Below are positions 16,582 through 25,417 of a DNA stretch of 64,000 nucleotides, piece after piece. Source of the DNA: Bacilli bacterium. Its GTDB lineage: Bacteria > Bacillota_I > Bacilli_A > RFN20 > CAG-631. The notes below the pieces were generated by a model that ran no database searches, was not told the origin of the DNA, and saw only the letters and a list, made by a program, of their open reading frames with translations. How positions within the stretch are numbered: position 1 is the stretch's first letter; each line of letters starts with the position of its first letter. The position numbers were made by a program, and so were the translations under genes. The stretch is taken from NCBI GenBank assembly GCA_900754115.1, contig CAAEBM010000023.1:108513-172512 (forward strand), given 5' to 3'.

Positions 16582-17970
16582 ATGAATAAAAAATTTTTAG
16601 TCGTTTTGGCTGGTTTAACTGCTTTATCCTTATCTGCTTGTACAAAAGGAAAAGACGATGGTTCTTCAACCAATTCTACTAAACCCCCTGTTAGTAATTC
16701 TTCATCCTCATCACAAAGCAATTTATTTACTGAAGAAGAATTAGCACAAGGAAAGGCTTATTTAGAAACTAATGGAGAAAGCGTCTGTAAAGTTGCAGAT
16801 GGAACAGAATTTACTCAATATTGCACAGGAGGAGAAGAAATAAAATTCGAAATCAATCACGTTTTAAGAAACGTGAAAACCAATGCTGGCGATATCGCCA
16901 TTATGCAATATGATTCTGCTGCTTATATCAATCAAGCCATTGCTTTAAATGCTTCAGATACTTTCCCAACGAATGAAGTAAATGAAGTTTATAGAGACTG
17001 GAAATTAAATCATTGTGCAATTGATGGTTCCTTTGAAGAATGCACTCAAAACATTCATGTAGATGATGCAAATGCTTGGAACTGGAGAATTATGGTTGGA
17101 ACAGATGGAAAAATCGATGCTATTTATCCAGCAGGTACAAACCATGCTACCCCAGCAGAACCTTATTTTAGTAATGTGGAATACACTTCTTTAGAAAACA
17201 ATAACATGTATTTTTCTTTATCTAGAGATTTCGGTATGACAAGTACTGGGGATTCAACATTTAATGAACAAGGTCTAGATACTTACCATATGCAAACTTG
17301 GGCAATTGCTGATCCAGGAACAGATCGTTATTCAAGTGGATTTAACATTTTAGAACACTCAGATCACGCATCTGGTCGTTTCCAAAATTATTGGTTCCAA
17401 GGAGCTAATGAAGGTGGCGACTTATTAACTTGGGCTTTCATGGGTCCTGTTACAAGTGGAGATATAAGTTGGGGATTTGCTCATCACACTCAAGTTCGTG
17501 AAGTTCAAAATAGTGATGCTTCTTTAATTGATAATACTGAAGAGGTCTATTCATTAATGAAGGTTCCTTATTCTGTAGAATTAACTGATTTCTTTATTCC
17601 TGGTCAATTTGATAGTGTACGTTTCACTTATGAAAGAACAGGCGGCACAATTGGTGGAACTTATAACGAATACAAATTAATTGAAACATTTAAATATGAT
17701 CCTTATGGAATTTATTTAAAGTTTAAAGCTTATGAAGACTATTTAGCTGATTTATACTTTGAAGCAGATGGCGAAACTTCTTTTGATGCCGATCTTTACT
17801 ATAACGATTTGGCTACTAATCAAGCAAGAGTATTAAATCTATTATATGGTTTAAATTCTGATTCCGTTCGTGCAAGCGATCAAAAAATATTAGAAACAAC
17901 CGAACTAGTTACGTCAGCTTTAGAAACTTATAAACAAAATCTAATTAATTTAGCTAATCAACTTCGCTAA
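16582..17970 (+). CDS. lipoprotein of unknown function
   Basis: A 462-residue exported lipoprotein. The signal peptide MNKKFLVVLAGLTALSLSAC ends in lipobox LSAC with the lipid-modified Cys at 20. A Ser/Asn/Lys-rich linker runs to about 50. The rest is a single acidic, aromatic-rich extracellular region with no enzyme motif I recognise; several Cys (CKV, QYC, NHC, EEC at about 65-150) could form disulfides. ATG 16582 follows AAGGAAG. It sits between a terminator and a terminator, so it is its own unit, under the T-tract promoter. It may be a surface-exposed variable antigen or a binding protein; this is an inference. Confidence 0.7.
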   Translation: MNKKFLVVLAGLTALSLSACTKGKDDGSSTNSTKPPVSNSSSSSQSNLFTEEELAQGKAYLETNGESVCKVADGTEFTQYCTGGEEIKFEINHVLRNVKTNAGDIAIMQYDSAAYINQAIALNASDTFPTNEVNEVYRDWKLNHCAIDGSFEECTQNIHVDDANAWNWRIMVGTDGKIDAIYPAGTNHATPAEPYFSNVEYTSLENNNMYFSLSRDFGMTSTGDSTFNEQGLDTYHMQTWAIADPGTDRYSSGFNILEHSDHASGRFQNYWFQGANEGGDLLTWAFMGPVTSGDISWGFAHHTQVREVQNSDASLIDNTEEVYSLMKVPYSVELTDFFIPGQFDSVRFTYERTGGTIGGTYNEYKLIETFKYDPYGIYLKFKAYEDYLADLYFEADGETSFDADLYYNDLATNQARVLNLLYGLNSDSVRASDQKILETTELVTSALETYKQNLINLANQLR

Positions 17971-17972
17971 AA

Positions 17973-18006
17973 GAAAAAAGGATTGAGTTTTCTCAATCCT
18001 TTTTAT
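17973..18006. terminator. bidirectional terminator
   Basis: AAAAGGATTGAG and CTCAATCCTTTT form a stem at 17977-17987/17992-18003 around TTTT. It serves the lipoprotein gene and the convergent cysQ-like gene, whose TGA stop lies inside the hairpin. Confidence 0.85.
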
Positions 18007-18793
18007 TTTTTAGTAAAAATTTTTCGGCTGTTTTTTGATTATTTGCAATCACAAATCCATTATGATTAAAAACATCTTTTTTATTGTAAAAGATAGGATT
18101 CCCATACAAATCGCACATGTATCCACCAGCTTCTTTGACAATAATTTGACTAGCAGCAGTATCCCATTCTTTAGTATGAGGATCAAATTTGATGCAAAGA
18201 TCTCCTAATCCTTCAGCGATTTGACATGCTTTATAAGAACTTCCACATTTTTTTTGTGTCTTTATCCATTCGTGATGAGGTATTTTTGTAAATTCTTCAT
18301 CTTTAAAAAAGAAATTGCTAACCATTAAGACATAGTCTTCTTTTTTTTGATTCGTTTGAATTCTTTTTGTCCTCTCATTTTCAATTTTATAAGCTCCTTG
18401 ATTGAAAGTGGCATAATAAATTTTTTGATAATAAGGAATAGCAATGACTCCTAAAACAATTTCCCTTTTATGACATAAAGCAATGTTAATTGAAAACTCA
18501 TTGGTATGATTGACAAAATCTTTTGTTCCATCTAAAGGATCAATTATCCAACAAAATTCTTTTTCTAACCGAGTGAAATCATCTTGTGTCTCTTCACTTA
18601 AAAATCCATCTTGAGGAAATTCTTTTTGCAAAATTTTACGAATCATTTGATCGGATTCAAGGTCAGCCATCGTGACTTCTGAATGGTCACTTTTGAGTTC
18701 AACTTTAAATTGCTGCTGATACACGTTCATGACGATTTTAGACGCTTCCTTAGCAGCCATTAAAGCCGTTTTTAAACGAAACGATAAGTCCAT
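17993..18793 (-). CDS. inositol monophosphatase family protein, CysQ-like 3'(2'),5'-bisphosphate nucleotidase
   Basis: A Mg2+-dependent phosphatase of 266 residues. Motifs: the Glu of FLSEETQD near 60, DPLDGTKDFVN near 87 (metal-binding DPLDGT), and EWDTAA near 210. DGTKDF and KFDPHTKEWDTAA are closer to CysQ, which hydrolyses 3'-phosphoadenosine 5'-phosphate, than to true inositol monophosphatases, but substrate cannot be settled. It overlaps fba by one base (TAATG), so it is cotranscribed with a glycolytic gene; a fructose-1,6-bisphosphatase role is then an alternative. Confidence 0.8.
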   Translation of the reverse strand: MDLSFRLKTALMAAKEASKIVMNVYQQQFKVELKSDHSEVTMADLESDQMIRKILQKEFPQDGFLSEETQDDFTRLEKEFCWIIDPLDGTKDFVNHTNEFSINIALCHKREIVLGVIAIPYYQKIYYATFNQGAYKIENERTKRIQTNQKKEDYVLMVSNFFFKDEEFTKIPHHEWIKTQKKCGSSYKACQIAEGLGDLCIKFDPHTKEWDTAASQIIVKEAGGYMCDLYGNPIFYNKKDVFNHNGFVIANNQKTAEKFLLKNKKD

Positions 18794-19647
18794 TAAGCTT
18801 TATCAATACATCCAAATATCGTCATTTTATCAAAGACGACTTTGCGAATGCCTTCTTTACCTGGGCCAATAATTTTTCTTGGGTCATAAACTTTTTCATC
18901 TTTTTTCAATACATCTCTAACAATTTTTGTCCATTCTTGTTGACATTCTGTATTGACATTTATTTTACAAGTTCCACAAGCGATGGCTCTTTTAATTTGT
19001 TCTTCTGGAATTCCTGATCCTCCATGTAATACTAGTGGAGTTGGAACAGCATGACCTATTTCTTCCATTTCTTTAAATCCTAATTTTGGTTCTCCATGAT
19101 AAGGGCCATGAACAGATCCTAAAGCAGGAGCCAAAGCATCAATTTTTGCTTTTTTAACTAATTGAACACATTCATTTAAATCGGCATACATCGTTTCTGC
19201 AATGACATGTTCTTCTTGTCCACCAACGCGACCTAATTCAGCTTCTACAGAAGCATTCGTCTTTTTAGCATAATCTACTACTTCTTTCGTAATCGCAATA
19301 TTTTGTGCTAAAGGATAATGAGAAGCATCAATCATAACAGAAGTAAATCCTGCATCTAGTGCTTTTTTACAAACTTCTACACTGCTTCCATGGTCTAAGT
19401 GAATAGCGATAGGAATGGTATATCCTTTGTCTTCTAAAAGACCTTTTACCATTGCAACTACCGTACGATATCCGCCCATATATTTAGCTGCTCCTTCAGA
19501 TACGCCTAAAATGACGGGAGCATTTAATTTTTGTGCTTCATCTAAAATCGCTATGGTCCATTCAATATTGTTAATGTTAAATTGACCGACTGCATATTTT
19601 CCTTCTTTTGCCTTTAATAACATTTCTTTCATACTTACTAAAGCCAT
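18793..19647 (-). CDS. fba: class II fructose-bisphosphate aldolase
   Basis: The Zn2+-dependent aldolase of glycolysis cleaving fructose-1,6-bisphosphate. 284 residues, usual for the family. Motifs: AVGQFNINN near 20, LDHGSS (zinc His) near 83, EAELGRVGGQEE near 138, GSVHGPYHG near 177 (zinc His), LHGGSGIP near 208 and KINVNTE near 231. First gene of a two-gene unit with the CysQ-like phosphatase. A GAGAGATG ribosome site precedes ATG 19647. Close relatives include tagatose-bisphosphate aldolase, but neighbouring glycolytic context favours FBA. Confidence 0.92.
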   Translation of the reverse strand: MALVSMKEMLLKAKEGKYAVGQFNINNIEWTIAILDEAQKLNAPVILGVSEGAAKYMGGYRTVVAMVKGLLEDKGYTIPIAIHLDHGSSVEVCKKALDAGFTSVMIDASHYPLAQNIAITKEVVDYAKKTNASVEAELGRVGGQEEHVIAETMYADLNECVQLVKKAKIDALAPALGSVHGPYHGEPKLGFKEMEEIGHAVPTPLVLHGGSGIPEEQIKRAIACGTCKINVNTECQQEWTKIVRDVLKKDEKVYDPRKIIGPGKEGIRKVVFDKMTIFGCIDKA

Positions 19648-19793
19648 TTTTTCATCTCTCCTTTAATTTTTCTATGCGACTTTATTTTACAATAATATGA
19701 ACACTTTTTCAAATAAATTGATTGGGTTTAGAGATTTATCAAATTTTTAGATAAATATATAGATAAGAACTATATTTTTTTTGAAAAAAAATG

Positions 19794-19799
19794 TATAAT
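19794..19799 (+). promoter_or_regulatory. -10 box of the secA operon
   Basis: TATAAT 47 bases before the secA ATG. No good -35 box stands 17 bases upstream; the 19648-19793 interval is very A+T-rich. Confidence 0.4.
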
Positions 19800-19845
19800 A
19801 AAAAAGAATAAGTTTTCTTTCAATTTAGGTACGGAGGGATATCAT

Positions 19846-22245
19846 ATGGGCTTATTAAACAAAATATTTAACTTTCAAAAAAAACACTTAAAAAAATTAA
19901 GAGCACGGGCAGAACGCATTGATGCTTTAAAAGACACGATGCGGGCTAAAACCGATGAAGAATTAAGAAATAAAACGATTGAATTTAAAGAAAAAATTAA
20001 AGCAGCAGGCGAAGAAAATGAAGCAAAAGTATTAGATGAAATTTTAGAAGAAGCCTTTGCCGTTTGCCGTGAAGCTGCTTATCGTGTTTTACATCAATTC
20101 CCTTTTCTTGTTCAAATTATGGGTGCAATTGTTATTCATGAAGGCGACATTGCAGAAATGAAAACAGGGGAAGGAAAAACTTTAACAGCTACCATGGCAG
20201 TTTATTTAAATGCCTTGACTGGAAAAGGGGTTCATGTCGTTACTGTCAATGAATACCTTGCAAAAAGAGACGCAGAGTGGATGGGTGAAATTTATCGTTT
20301 CTTAGGTCTTACCGTCGGTGTCAATCTAAGAGAAAAAAGTTCAGCAGAAAAACAAAAAGAATATTTGTGTGATATCACTTATACAACCAATGCCGAATTA
20401 GGTTTTGACTACTTAAGAGATCACATGGTACGTCGTTTAGAAGATAAAACACAACGCGGTTTAAACTTTGCTGTCATTGACGAATGTGACTCGATTTTAA
20501 TTGACGAATCAAGAACACCTTTGATTATTTCTGGAGGAAATAAAGCTAATGCTGCTTTATATGTTCCCGCAAATCGTTTTGTTCGTTCTTTAACAGAAGG
20601 CGTACATTATGAAGTTGATATTAAAACTAAATCTGTCTTTTTAAAAGAAGATGGAATTAGTAAAGCCGAACGGGTTTTTGGTTTAAAAAATCTTTATGAT
20701 TTAGATAATACCGCTTTAGTTCATTGTATCAATCAAGCTTTAAAGGCAAACTATGCAATGTCTAAAGATGTAGATTATGTCGTTTTAGATGATGAAATTG
20801 TAATCGTTGACCAATTTACTGGACGTTATTTAAAAGGACGTACTTTTTCTGATGGTTTACATCAAGCAATTGAAGCTAAAGAACGCGTCACCATTAAACC
20901 AGAAACCATTACTTTAGCTACGATTACATACCAAAACTTTTTCCGTCTTTATACTAAATTATCTGGTATGACGGGTACAGCAAAAACAGAAGAAGAAGAA
21001 TTTTTAGAAACTTACAATATGCGTGTTATTGAAATTCCTACCAATGTTCCTGTCATTCGTATTGATGACAATGATATGATTTTTGCCACGAAAGAATTAA
21101 AATTCAAAGCTTTAATTAATGAAGTTAAAGAAAGACATGAAAAGGGACAACCAATCCTTGTGGGAACAATTGCGGTTGAAACCAGTGAAGAAATTGACAA
21201 AATGATGAAAAAAGAAGGGCTTCACACAGAAGTGTTAAATGCAAAGAATCATGAAAGAGAAGCAGAAATCATTGCTAAAGCTGGTCAAATTGGAGCAATT
21301 ACCATTGCAACCAACATGGCTGGACGGGGAACAGATATTAAACTTGGTGAAGGAGTCAAAGAACTAGGTGGTTTAGCCGTAATTGGTAGTGAACGTCATG
21401 AATCTCGTAGAATTGACAATCAATTACGTGGCCGTTCTGGAAGACAAGGAGACCCTGGATTTTCACGTTTTTATATTTCTTTAGAAGATGATTTGATGAA
21501 ACGATTTGGGGGAGAAAAATATAAAAAGATGTTTGGTAATTCAACAGAAGCCATTCAATTTAATTTAATGACAACGGCCATATCTTCTGCACAAAAGAAA
21601 GTCGAAGGTAGTAACTATGATGCCAGAAAACATCTATTAGAATATGATAACGTTCTCAGTCAACAACGAGAAAAAATTTATAATTTAAGAGATAATGTGT
21701 TAGCAGTAAAAGATTGTTACGAAATTACTGAAAAATTTTATGAAACTGCTTCAGAAGAATTAATTAATAATAGTTCAGATTTTATTGAAAAAGAATTTGT
21801 TGTCGACATTCCTCGTTTAATTACAAATATTGAAAATAAATATACGGGTCCTAATACCATTTCTAAAGAAATCTTTTTTGGATTAGAAAACACTCGGGAA
21901 ATTGCTTTAAAAGTAAAAGAAATTTTAATTTCTGGAGCAGAAAAAAGAAAAGAATTATGGGGTGAAGAAGCCTATAATGTAATTTTAAAAAGTATTTTAT
22001 TGCGTTGTATTGATATGAACTGGCCAGCACACATTGATCAAATGACAAAATTACGTGATGGCATTCATTTAAGAGCCTATTCCAATGTCAATCCTTTAGT
22101 GCAATATCAAAATGAAGGATTTGAAATGTTCCAAAAAATGATGGATAAAATTGCAACCGAAGTTGTTTTATATACATTAAAAGTAGAAGTAACGTTCACT
22201 AAGAAGGAAAATTCTACTGATGAAAAGAATGAAAATAAAGAGTAG
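19846..22245 (+). CDS. secA: protein translocase ATPase SecA
   Basis: The motor that drives preproteins through SecYEG. 799 residues: nucleotide-binding domain 1 with Walker A MKTGEGKTLTA near 105 and DECDSILIDE near 208, preprotein cross-linking domain, NBD2 with GTAKTEEEEF and NMAGRGTDIKLG, then helical scaffold. The C-terminus ends in a charged tail and lacks the CXCXSG-type zinc finger found in many SecA proteins, as in other short Bacilli/Mollicutes SecA. GGAGGG precedes ATG 19846. It is followed at eight bases by prfB, the usual Bacilli order. Confidence 0.96.
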   Translation: MGLLNKIFNFQKKHLKKLRARAERIDALKDTMRAKTDEELRNKTIEFKEKIKAAGEENEAKVLDEILEEAFAVCREAAYRVLHQFPFLVQIMGAIVIHEGDIAEMKTGEGKTLTATMAVYLNALTGKGVHVVTVNEYLAKRDAEWMGEIYRFLGLTVGVNLREKSSAEKQKEYLCDITYTTNAELGFDYLRDHMVRRLEDKTQRGLNFAVIDECDSILIDESRTPLIISGGNKANAALYVPANRFVRSLTEGVHYEVDIKTKSVFLKEDGISKAERVFGLKNLYDLDNTALVHCINQALKANYAMSKDVDYVVLDDEIVIVDQFTGRYLKGRTFSDGLHQAIEAKERVTIKPETITLATITYQNFFRLYTKLSGMTGTAKTEEEEFLETYNMRVIEIPTNVPVIRIDDNDMIFATKELKFKALINEVKERHEKGQPILVGTIAVETSEEIDKMMKKEGLHTEVLNAKNHEREAEIIAKAGQIGAITIATNMAGRGTDIKLGEGVKELGGLAVIGSERHESRRIDNQLRGRSGRQGDPGFSRFYISLEDDLMKRFGGEKYKKMFGNSTEAIQFNLMTTAISSAQKKVEGSNYDARKHLLEYDNVLSQQREKIYNLRDNVLAVKDCYEITEKFYETASEELINNSSDFIEKEFVVDIPRLITNIENKYTGPNTISKEIFFGLENTREIALKVKEILISGAEKRKELWGEEAYNVILKSILLRCIDMNWPAHIDQMTKLRDGIHLRAYSNVNPLVQYQNEGFEMFQKMMDKIATEVVLYTLKVEVTFTKKENSTDEKNENKE

Positions 22246-22253
22246 GTGAGTGT

Positions 22254-23370
22254 ATGTTAGATCTTTATGAAATCAAAACAAAATTAAATCAAATGAGTAA
22301 CCGTTTAAAATTACTCGGTGACTCTCTTTGACCTCTCTTCAAAAGAAAAACAAATTGCTGAATTAGAAAAACAAACATTAGAAGAAGGATTTTGGAAAGA
22401 TAGAAATCAATCTAAGCAAACCATCCAGCAATTAAATCTTTTAAAAAATATGGTCCTTTCTTTCCAACAATTATGCGCTCAATCGCAAAGTTTATCAGAA
22501 GCCTTAAAAGGTGAAGATTCTTTTGATGAAGAATTTTTGATTTTATTAAATGAAGAATTTGATGCTTTTTATAATCATTTTTCTAATTTTGAAATTCAAA
22601 TTTTATTGACCAATAAATTCGATTCTTGCAATGCGATTTTAGAATTTCACCCTGGAGCCGGAGGAACAGAAAGTCAAGATTGGGCTAATATGCTCTATGA
22701 AATGTATTCAAAATGGGCTGAAAAAAAAGGATATAAGATAGAAGTTTTAGATCATCAAATGGGTGATGAAGCCGGAATTAAATCTGCCAGTTTATTAATT
22801 AAAGGAGAATTTGCTTACGGTTATTTAAAAGGAGAAGCTGGTGTGCACCGATTAGTACGAATTTCTCCTTTTGATGCTAACAAACGTCGTCATACCTCTT
22901 TTGCTTCTATAGAGGTAACGCCTGATTATGAAGACAATGTTGACATTGTTTTAAAAGAAGAAGACTTACGAATTGATACTTATCGAGCTAGTGGCGCAGG
23001 TGGTCAACATATTAATAAAACAGATTCTGCCGTAAGAATTACCCATATTCCAACAAATATCGTTGTTTCTTGTCAATCACAACGTTCCCAAATACAAAAT
23101 AAAGAAATGTGTTTAATGATGCTCAAAGCAAAATTATATTCTCGTTATTTAAAAGAAAAAGAAGAAGAAATTGCTAAATTAAAAGGCATTCAAAAGGCTA
23201 ATGAATGGGGTTCACAAATTCGTTCCTATGTCTTGTGTCCCTATACCTTAGTAAAAGACCATCGAACAAATCATGAAAATGCAAATGTCAATGCCGTGTT
23301 GAGTGGAAATTTAGACGATTTTATTTTTGCATTTTTAAAAACTCAAATAGAAAGTGGGGATGCCTTTTGA
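22254..23370 (+). CDS. prfB: peptide chain release factor 2 with programmed +1 frameshift
   Basis: RF2 releases peptides at UAA and UGA. Translation starts at ATG 22254 (GGTGAGTGT before it) and reads 25 codons to CTT TGA at 22326-22331. An SD-like GGTGA at 22317-22321 sits four bases before CTT, and a C follows TGA, the classic autoregulatory site. After +1 slippage the frame continues from GAC at 22330 to the TGA at 23370, giving 371 residues. The catalytic GGQ is in SGAGGQHINK and the stop-codon reading SPF is in RISPFDANKRR. Low RF2 raises frameshifting and so its own supply. It ends by overlapping the yitT-like TTG start. Confidence 0.96.
22317..22332 (+). promoter_or_regulatory. RF2 autoregulatory frameshift site
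   Basis: GGTGA, four bases, then CTTTGAC: the slippery CUU followed by in-frame UGA and C. Ribosomes lacking RF2 slip +1 from CUU to UUU. Annotating a GTG start at 22318 instead would lose the first 25 residues. Confidence 0.93.
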
Positions 23371-24263
23371 AAAAAGTAATTCAGTTTTTTAAAGAAAATT
23401 ATAAAAATATATTTATTTTAATTTTAGGAAATTTTTTAGTTGCTGGTGCTTCTTCTTTTTGTTTTTTAAATTATCAACATGGAGATTTTAATGGGCTCTT
23501 ATCTGGAGGAGTCTCTGGATTCACTTTAATATTAAATGAATTGTTTAATGGGAATTTAGAGGTTGTAGCGATTATTGTGTCCTGGGTTTTATTTATAATT
23601 GGTACAATTTTCCTTGGTTTACGATTTGGTTTAAAAACTTTATTTGGGACTATTCTTTTTTCAGGATTTCTAACTTTGTTTACTCTTCCGTTCTTTAACC
23701 AATTTCAAGAGGAAATTAATGCTTTAGACCCTATTTTAACCAGCATATTAGGGGGAATGGCTGTTGGAACAGGATGTGGAATTATTTATCGGATAGGTGG
23801 TTCCACTGGAGGATTTGATATCCCTCCTCTCATTCTCAATAAATATTTTAAATTTAAATTATCACGTTGCTTTTTTGTTCAAGATGGCCTTCTAGTATTA
23901 CTCGCTTTAATTGCAAAATTTTCATTAAATCACGTTTTAGTCGGTCTTATTTCTGTCTTTGTTTGTGCTTATTTTGTAGAAGTTACTCAAGTATCAGGTC
24001 AAAAATGCTATATTGCAGAAATTATTTCTAACGAATACGAAGCAATTAATCAAGCAATTTTGGAAAAACTAGATCGTGGTACTACTTTGTTTTTTGCAAA
24101 AGGTGGATATACCAAACAAGATAAAGTAGTAATTAAAGTAATGATTCCTAAAAAACAATATCATGACTTAATGAAATTAGTCATTGATATTGATAAAAAC
24201 GCCTTTTTATCTTTACAAGTAACTTCAGATATTTTTGGCGATGGATTTAAAAAATATGAATAA
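23367..24263 (+). CDS. YitT family membrane protein
   Basis: 298 residues. Five to six membrane segments in the first 200 residues (IFILILGNFLVAGASSFCF, VVAIIVSWVLFIIGTIFLG, GGMAVGTGCGIIYRIGGSTGG) are the YitT core, and the last 80 are a cytosolic DUF2179 domain (AEIISNEYEAINQAILEKL, GGYTKQDKVVIKVMIPKK). Function of the family is not settled; transport is likely. The start is a TTG at 23367 overlapping the prfB TGA; no ATG is nearer, and a weak GGGG lies upstream. It belongs to the secA-to-DUF951 run. Confidence 0.88.
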   Translation: MKKVIQFFKENYKNIFILILGNFLVAGASSFCFLNYQHGDFNGLLSGGVSGFTLILNELFNGNLEVVAIIVSWVLFIIGTIFLGLRFGLKTLFGTILFSGFLTLFTLPFFNQFQEEINALDPILTSILGGMAVGTGCGIIYRIGGSTGGFDIPPLILNKYFKFKLSRCFFVQDGLLVLLALIAKFSLNHVLVGLISVFVCAYFVEVTQVSGQKCYIAEIISNEYEAINQAILEKLDRGTTLFFAKGGYTKQDKVVIKVMIPKKQYHDLMKLVIDIDKNAFLSLQVTSDIFGDGFKKYE

Positions 24264-24275
24264 AGGAGAGTTAAA

Positions 24276-25127
24276 ATGGGAAAAATTTTAGATGGAAAAA
24301 TTGCAGCACATGCCATAAAAGAAGACTTAAAACAAAAATACGCTGCTTTAAAAGAAAAATTAAAACTCGTCATCATTCATAGTAATCAACCTGATAGTTT
24401 AAGTTATTTAAATTCAAGAAAAAAAATCTTTAAAGAATTTAATGCTGAAATTGAAGAAATCATTCTTTCAAAGGAAACCAAACCAGAAGAATTTCACGCA
24501 CTTTTAGATAACGTGAATCAAGATTATTCGGTAGATGGAATTATGCTAGATCGTCCTTTACCAAGCCAATTTAATGAACAAGAGTTTTTATCTTGTATCT
24601 TACCTCAAAAAGATGTAGATGGGTATACTTATACCAATTTGGGAAAATTAATGAGTAGCCAACCATGCTTAAAAGCATGTACGGCAATGGCTGCAATTTC
24701 ATTATTAGAATTTTACCATATTGATTTAGAAGGAAAAAATGTCTTAGTCATTGGACGATCCGTTAATGTAGGCAAACCTCTTGCTTCTTTACTTTTAAAT
24801 AAAAATGCAACCGTTACAATTGCCCATTCTAAAACTAAAAATTTAGCTAAAATTGCCAAAAAAGCAGATATTATTTTTACCTGCATTGGTAAAGCCAATT
24901 TTATTACCAAAGAATTTGTCTCTAAAAAAAGTATTTTAATTGATATTGGAATTAATTTTGATAAAGAAGGCCACCTATGTGGAGATGTATCCAAAGAATG
25001 TTATCCTTTGGTATATGCTTATAGTCCTGTTCCTGGAGGAGTTGGAGTTTTAACAAATTTAATGCTCATGAACAATTTATACCTTGCTCACACAAAAGGA
25101 GTCTATCATGACAAACATCCCTTATAA
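24276..25127 (+). CDS. folD: FolD-like methylenetetrahydrofolate dehydrogenase/cyclohydrolase with altered active site
   Basis: 283 residues with the FolD two-domain layout; it would interconvert 5,10-methylene-, methenyl- and 10-formyl-THF with NADP. The Rossmann site VIGRSVNVGKPLASLL, KDVDGYT and SPVPGGVGVLTN are clear. However, the otherwise conserved catalytic Lys of the Y-x3-K motif is Arg (SYLNSRKK), the Gln of GILVQLPLP is replaced (GIMLDRPLP), and PCTPxG is ACTAMAA. The conserved Asp of KDVDG is kept. Folding is surely FolD, but one of the two activities may be weakened or lost. AAAGGAGAG precedes ATG 24276. It overlaps the DUF951 gene by 20 bases. Confidence 0.85.
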   Translation: MGKILDGKIAAHAIKEDLKQKYAALKEKLKLVIIHSNQPDSLSYLNSRKKIFKEFNAEIEEIILSKETKPEEFHALLDNVNQDYSVDGIMLDRPLPSQFNEQEFLSCILPQKDVDGYTYTNLGKLMSSQPCLKACTAMAAISLLEFYHIDLEGKNVLVIGRSVNVGKPLASLLLNKNATVTIAHSKTKNLAKIAKKADIIFTCIGKANFITKEFVSKKSILIDIGINFDKEGHLCGDVSKECYPLVYAYSPVPGGVGVLTNLMLMNNLYLAHTKGVYHDKHPL

Positions 25128-25326
25128 ACTTCATGATTTTGTCATGATGAAAAAAGCCCATCCTTGTCAAAATCGAGGAAATAGGTGGCAAATTATTCGA
25201 ATGGGCGCAGACATTAAAATTCGTTGTATGAGTTGTGGTAATGTCATTATGTTAACAAGAAGTCATTTTGAAAAAAATTTAAAAAAGAATCTAACAGAAG
25301 AAGAAAACAAAAAATTGGAGAATTAA
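25108..25326 (+). CDS. DUF951 family protein
   Basis: A 72-residue basic protein with the DUF951 pattern: HDFVMMKKAHPC, NRWQIIRMGADIKIRCMSCG, VIMLTRSHFEKNLKK. The single C-x2-C pair (CMSCG) and the first HPC Cys suggest a zinc site. The family is conserved across Bacilli and Mollicutes, of unknown function. ATG 25108 lies inside the folD end with AAAGGAG in front, so the two are translationally linked. Confidence 0.85.
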   Translation: MTNIPYKLHDFVMMKKAHPCQNRGNRWQIIRMGADIKIRCMSCGNVIMLTRSHFEKNLKKNLTEEENKKLEN

Positions 25327-25340
25327 TCCAATTTTTTTCT
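25308..25340 (+). terminator. terminator of the secA-DUF951 operon
   Basis: AATTGGA (25313-25319) pairs with TCCAATT (25327-25333), followed by TTTTTT. Confidence 0.75.
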
Positions 25341-25417
25341 TTTTAAATCTATTTAAAGAAAATGTACTTTTTTAAAAGTTTTTTTATTTTCTTTGTCTAT
25401 TATGAAATGGTGAGTTT

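Noticed and set aside
22318..23370. A separate RF2 gene starting at GTG 22318
   Set aside because: The upstream 25 codons plus CTTTGAC site show that translation starts at 22254 and shifts frame; the GTG is part of the SD-like stimulator.
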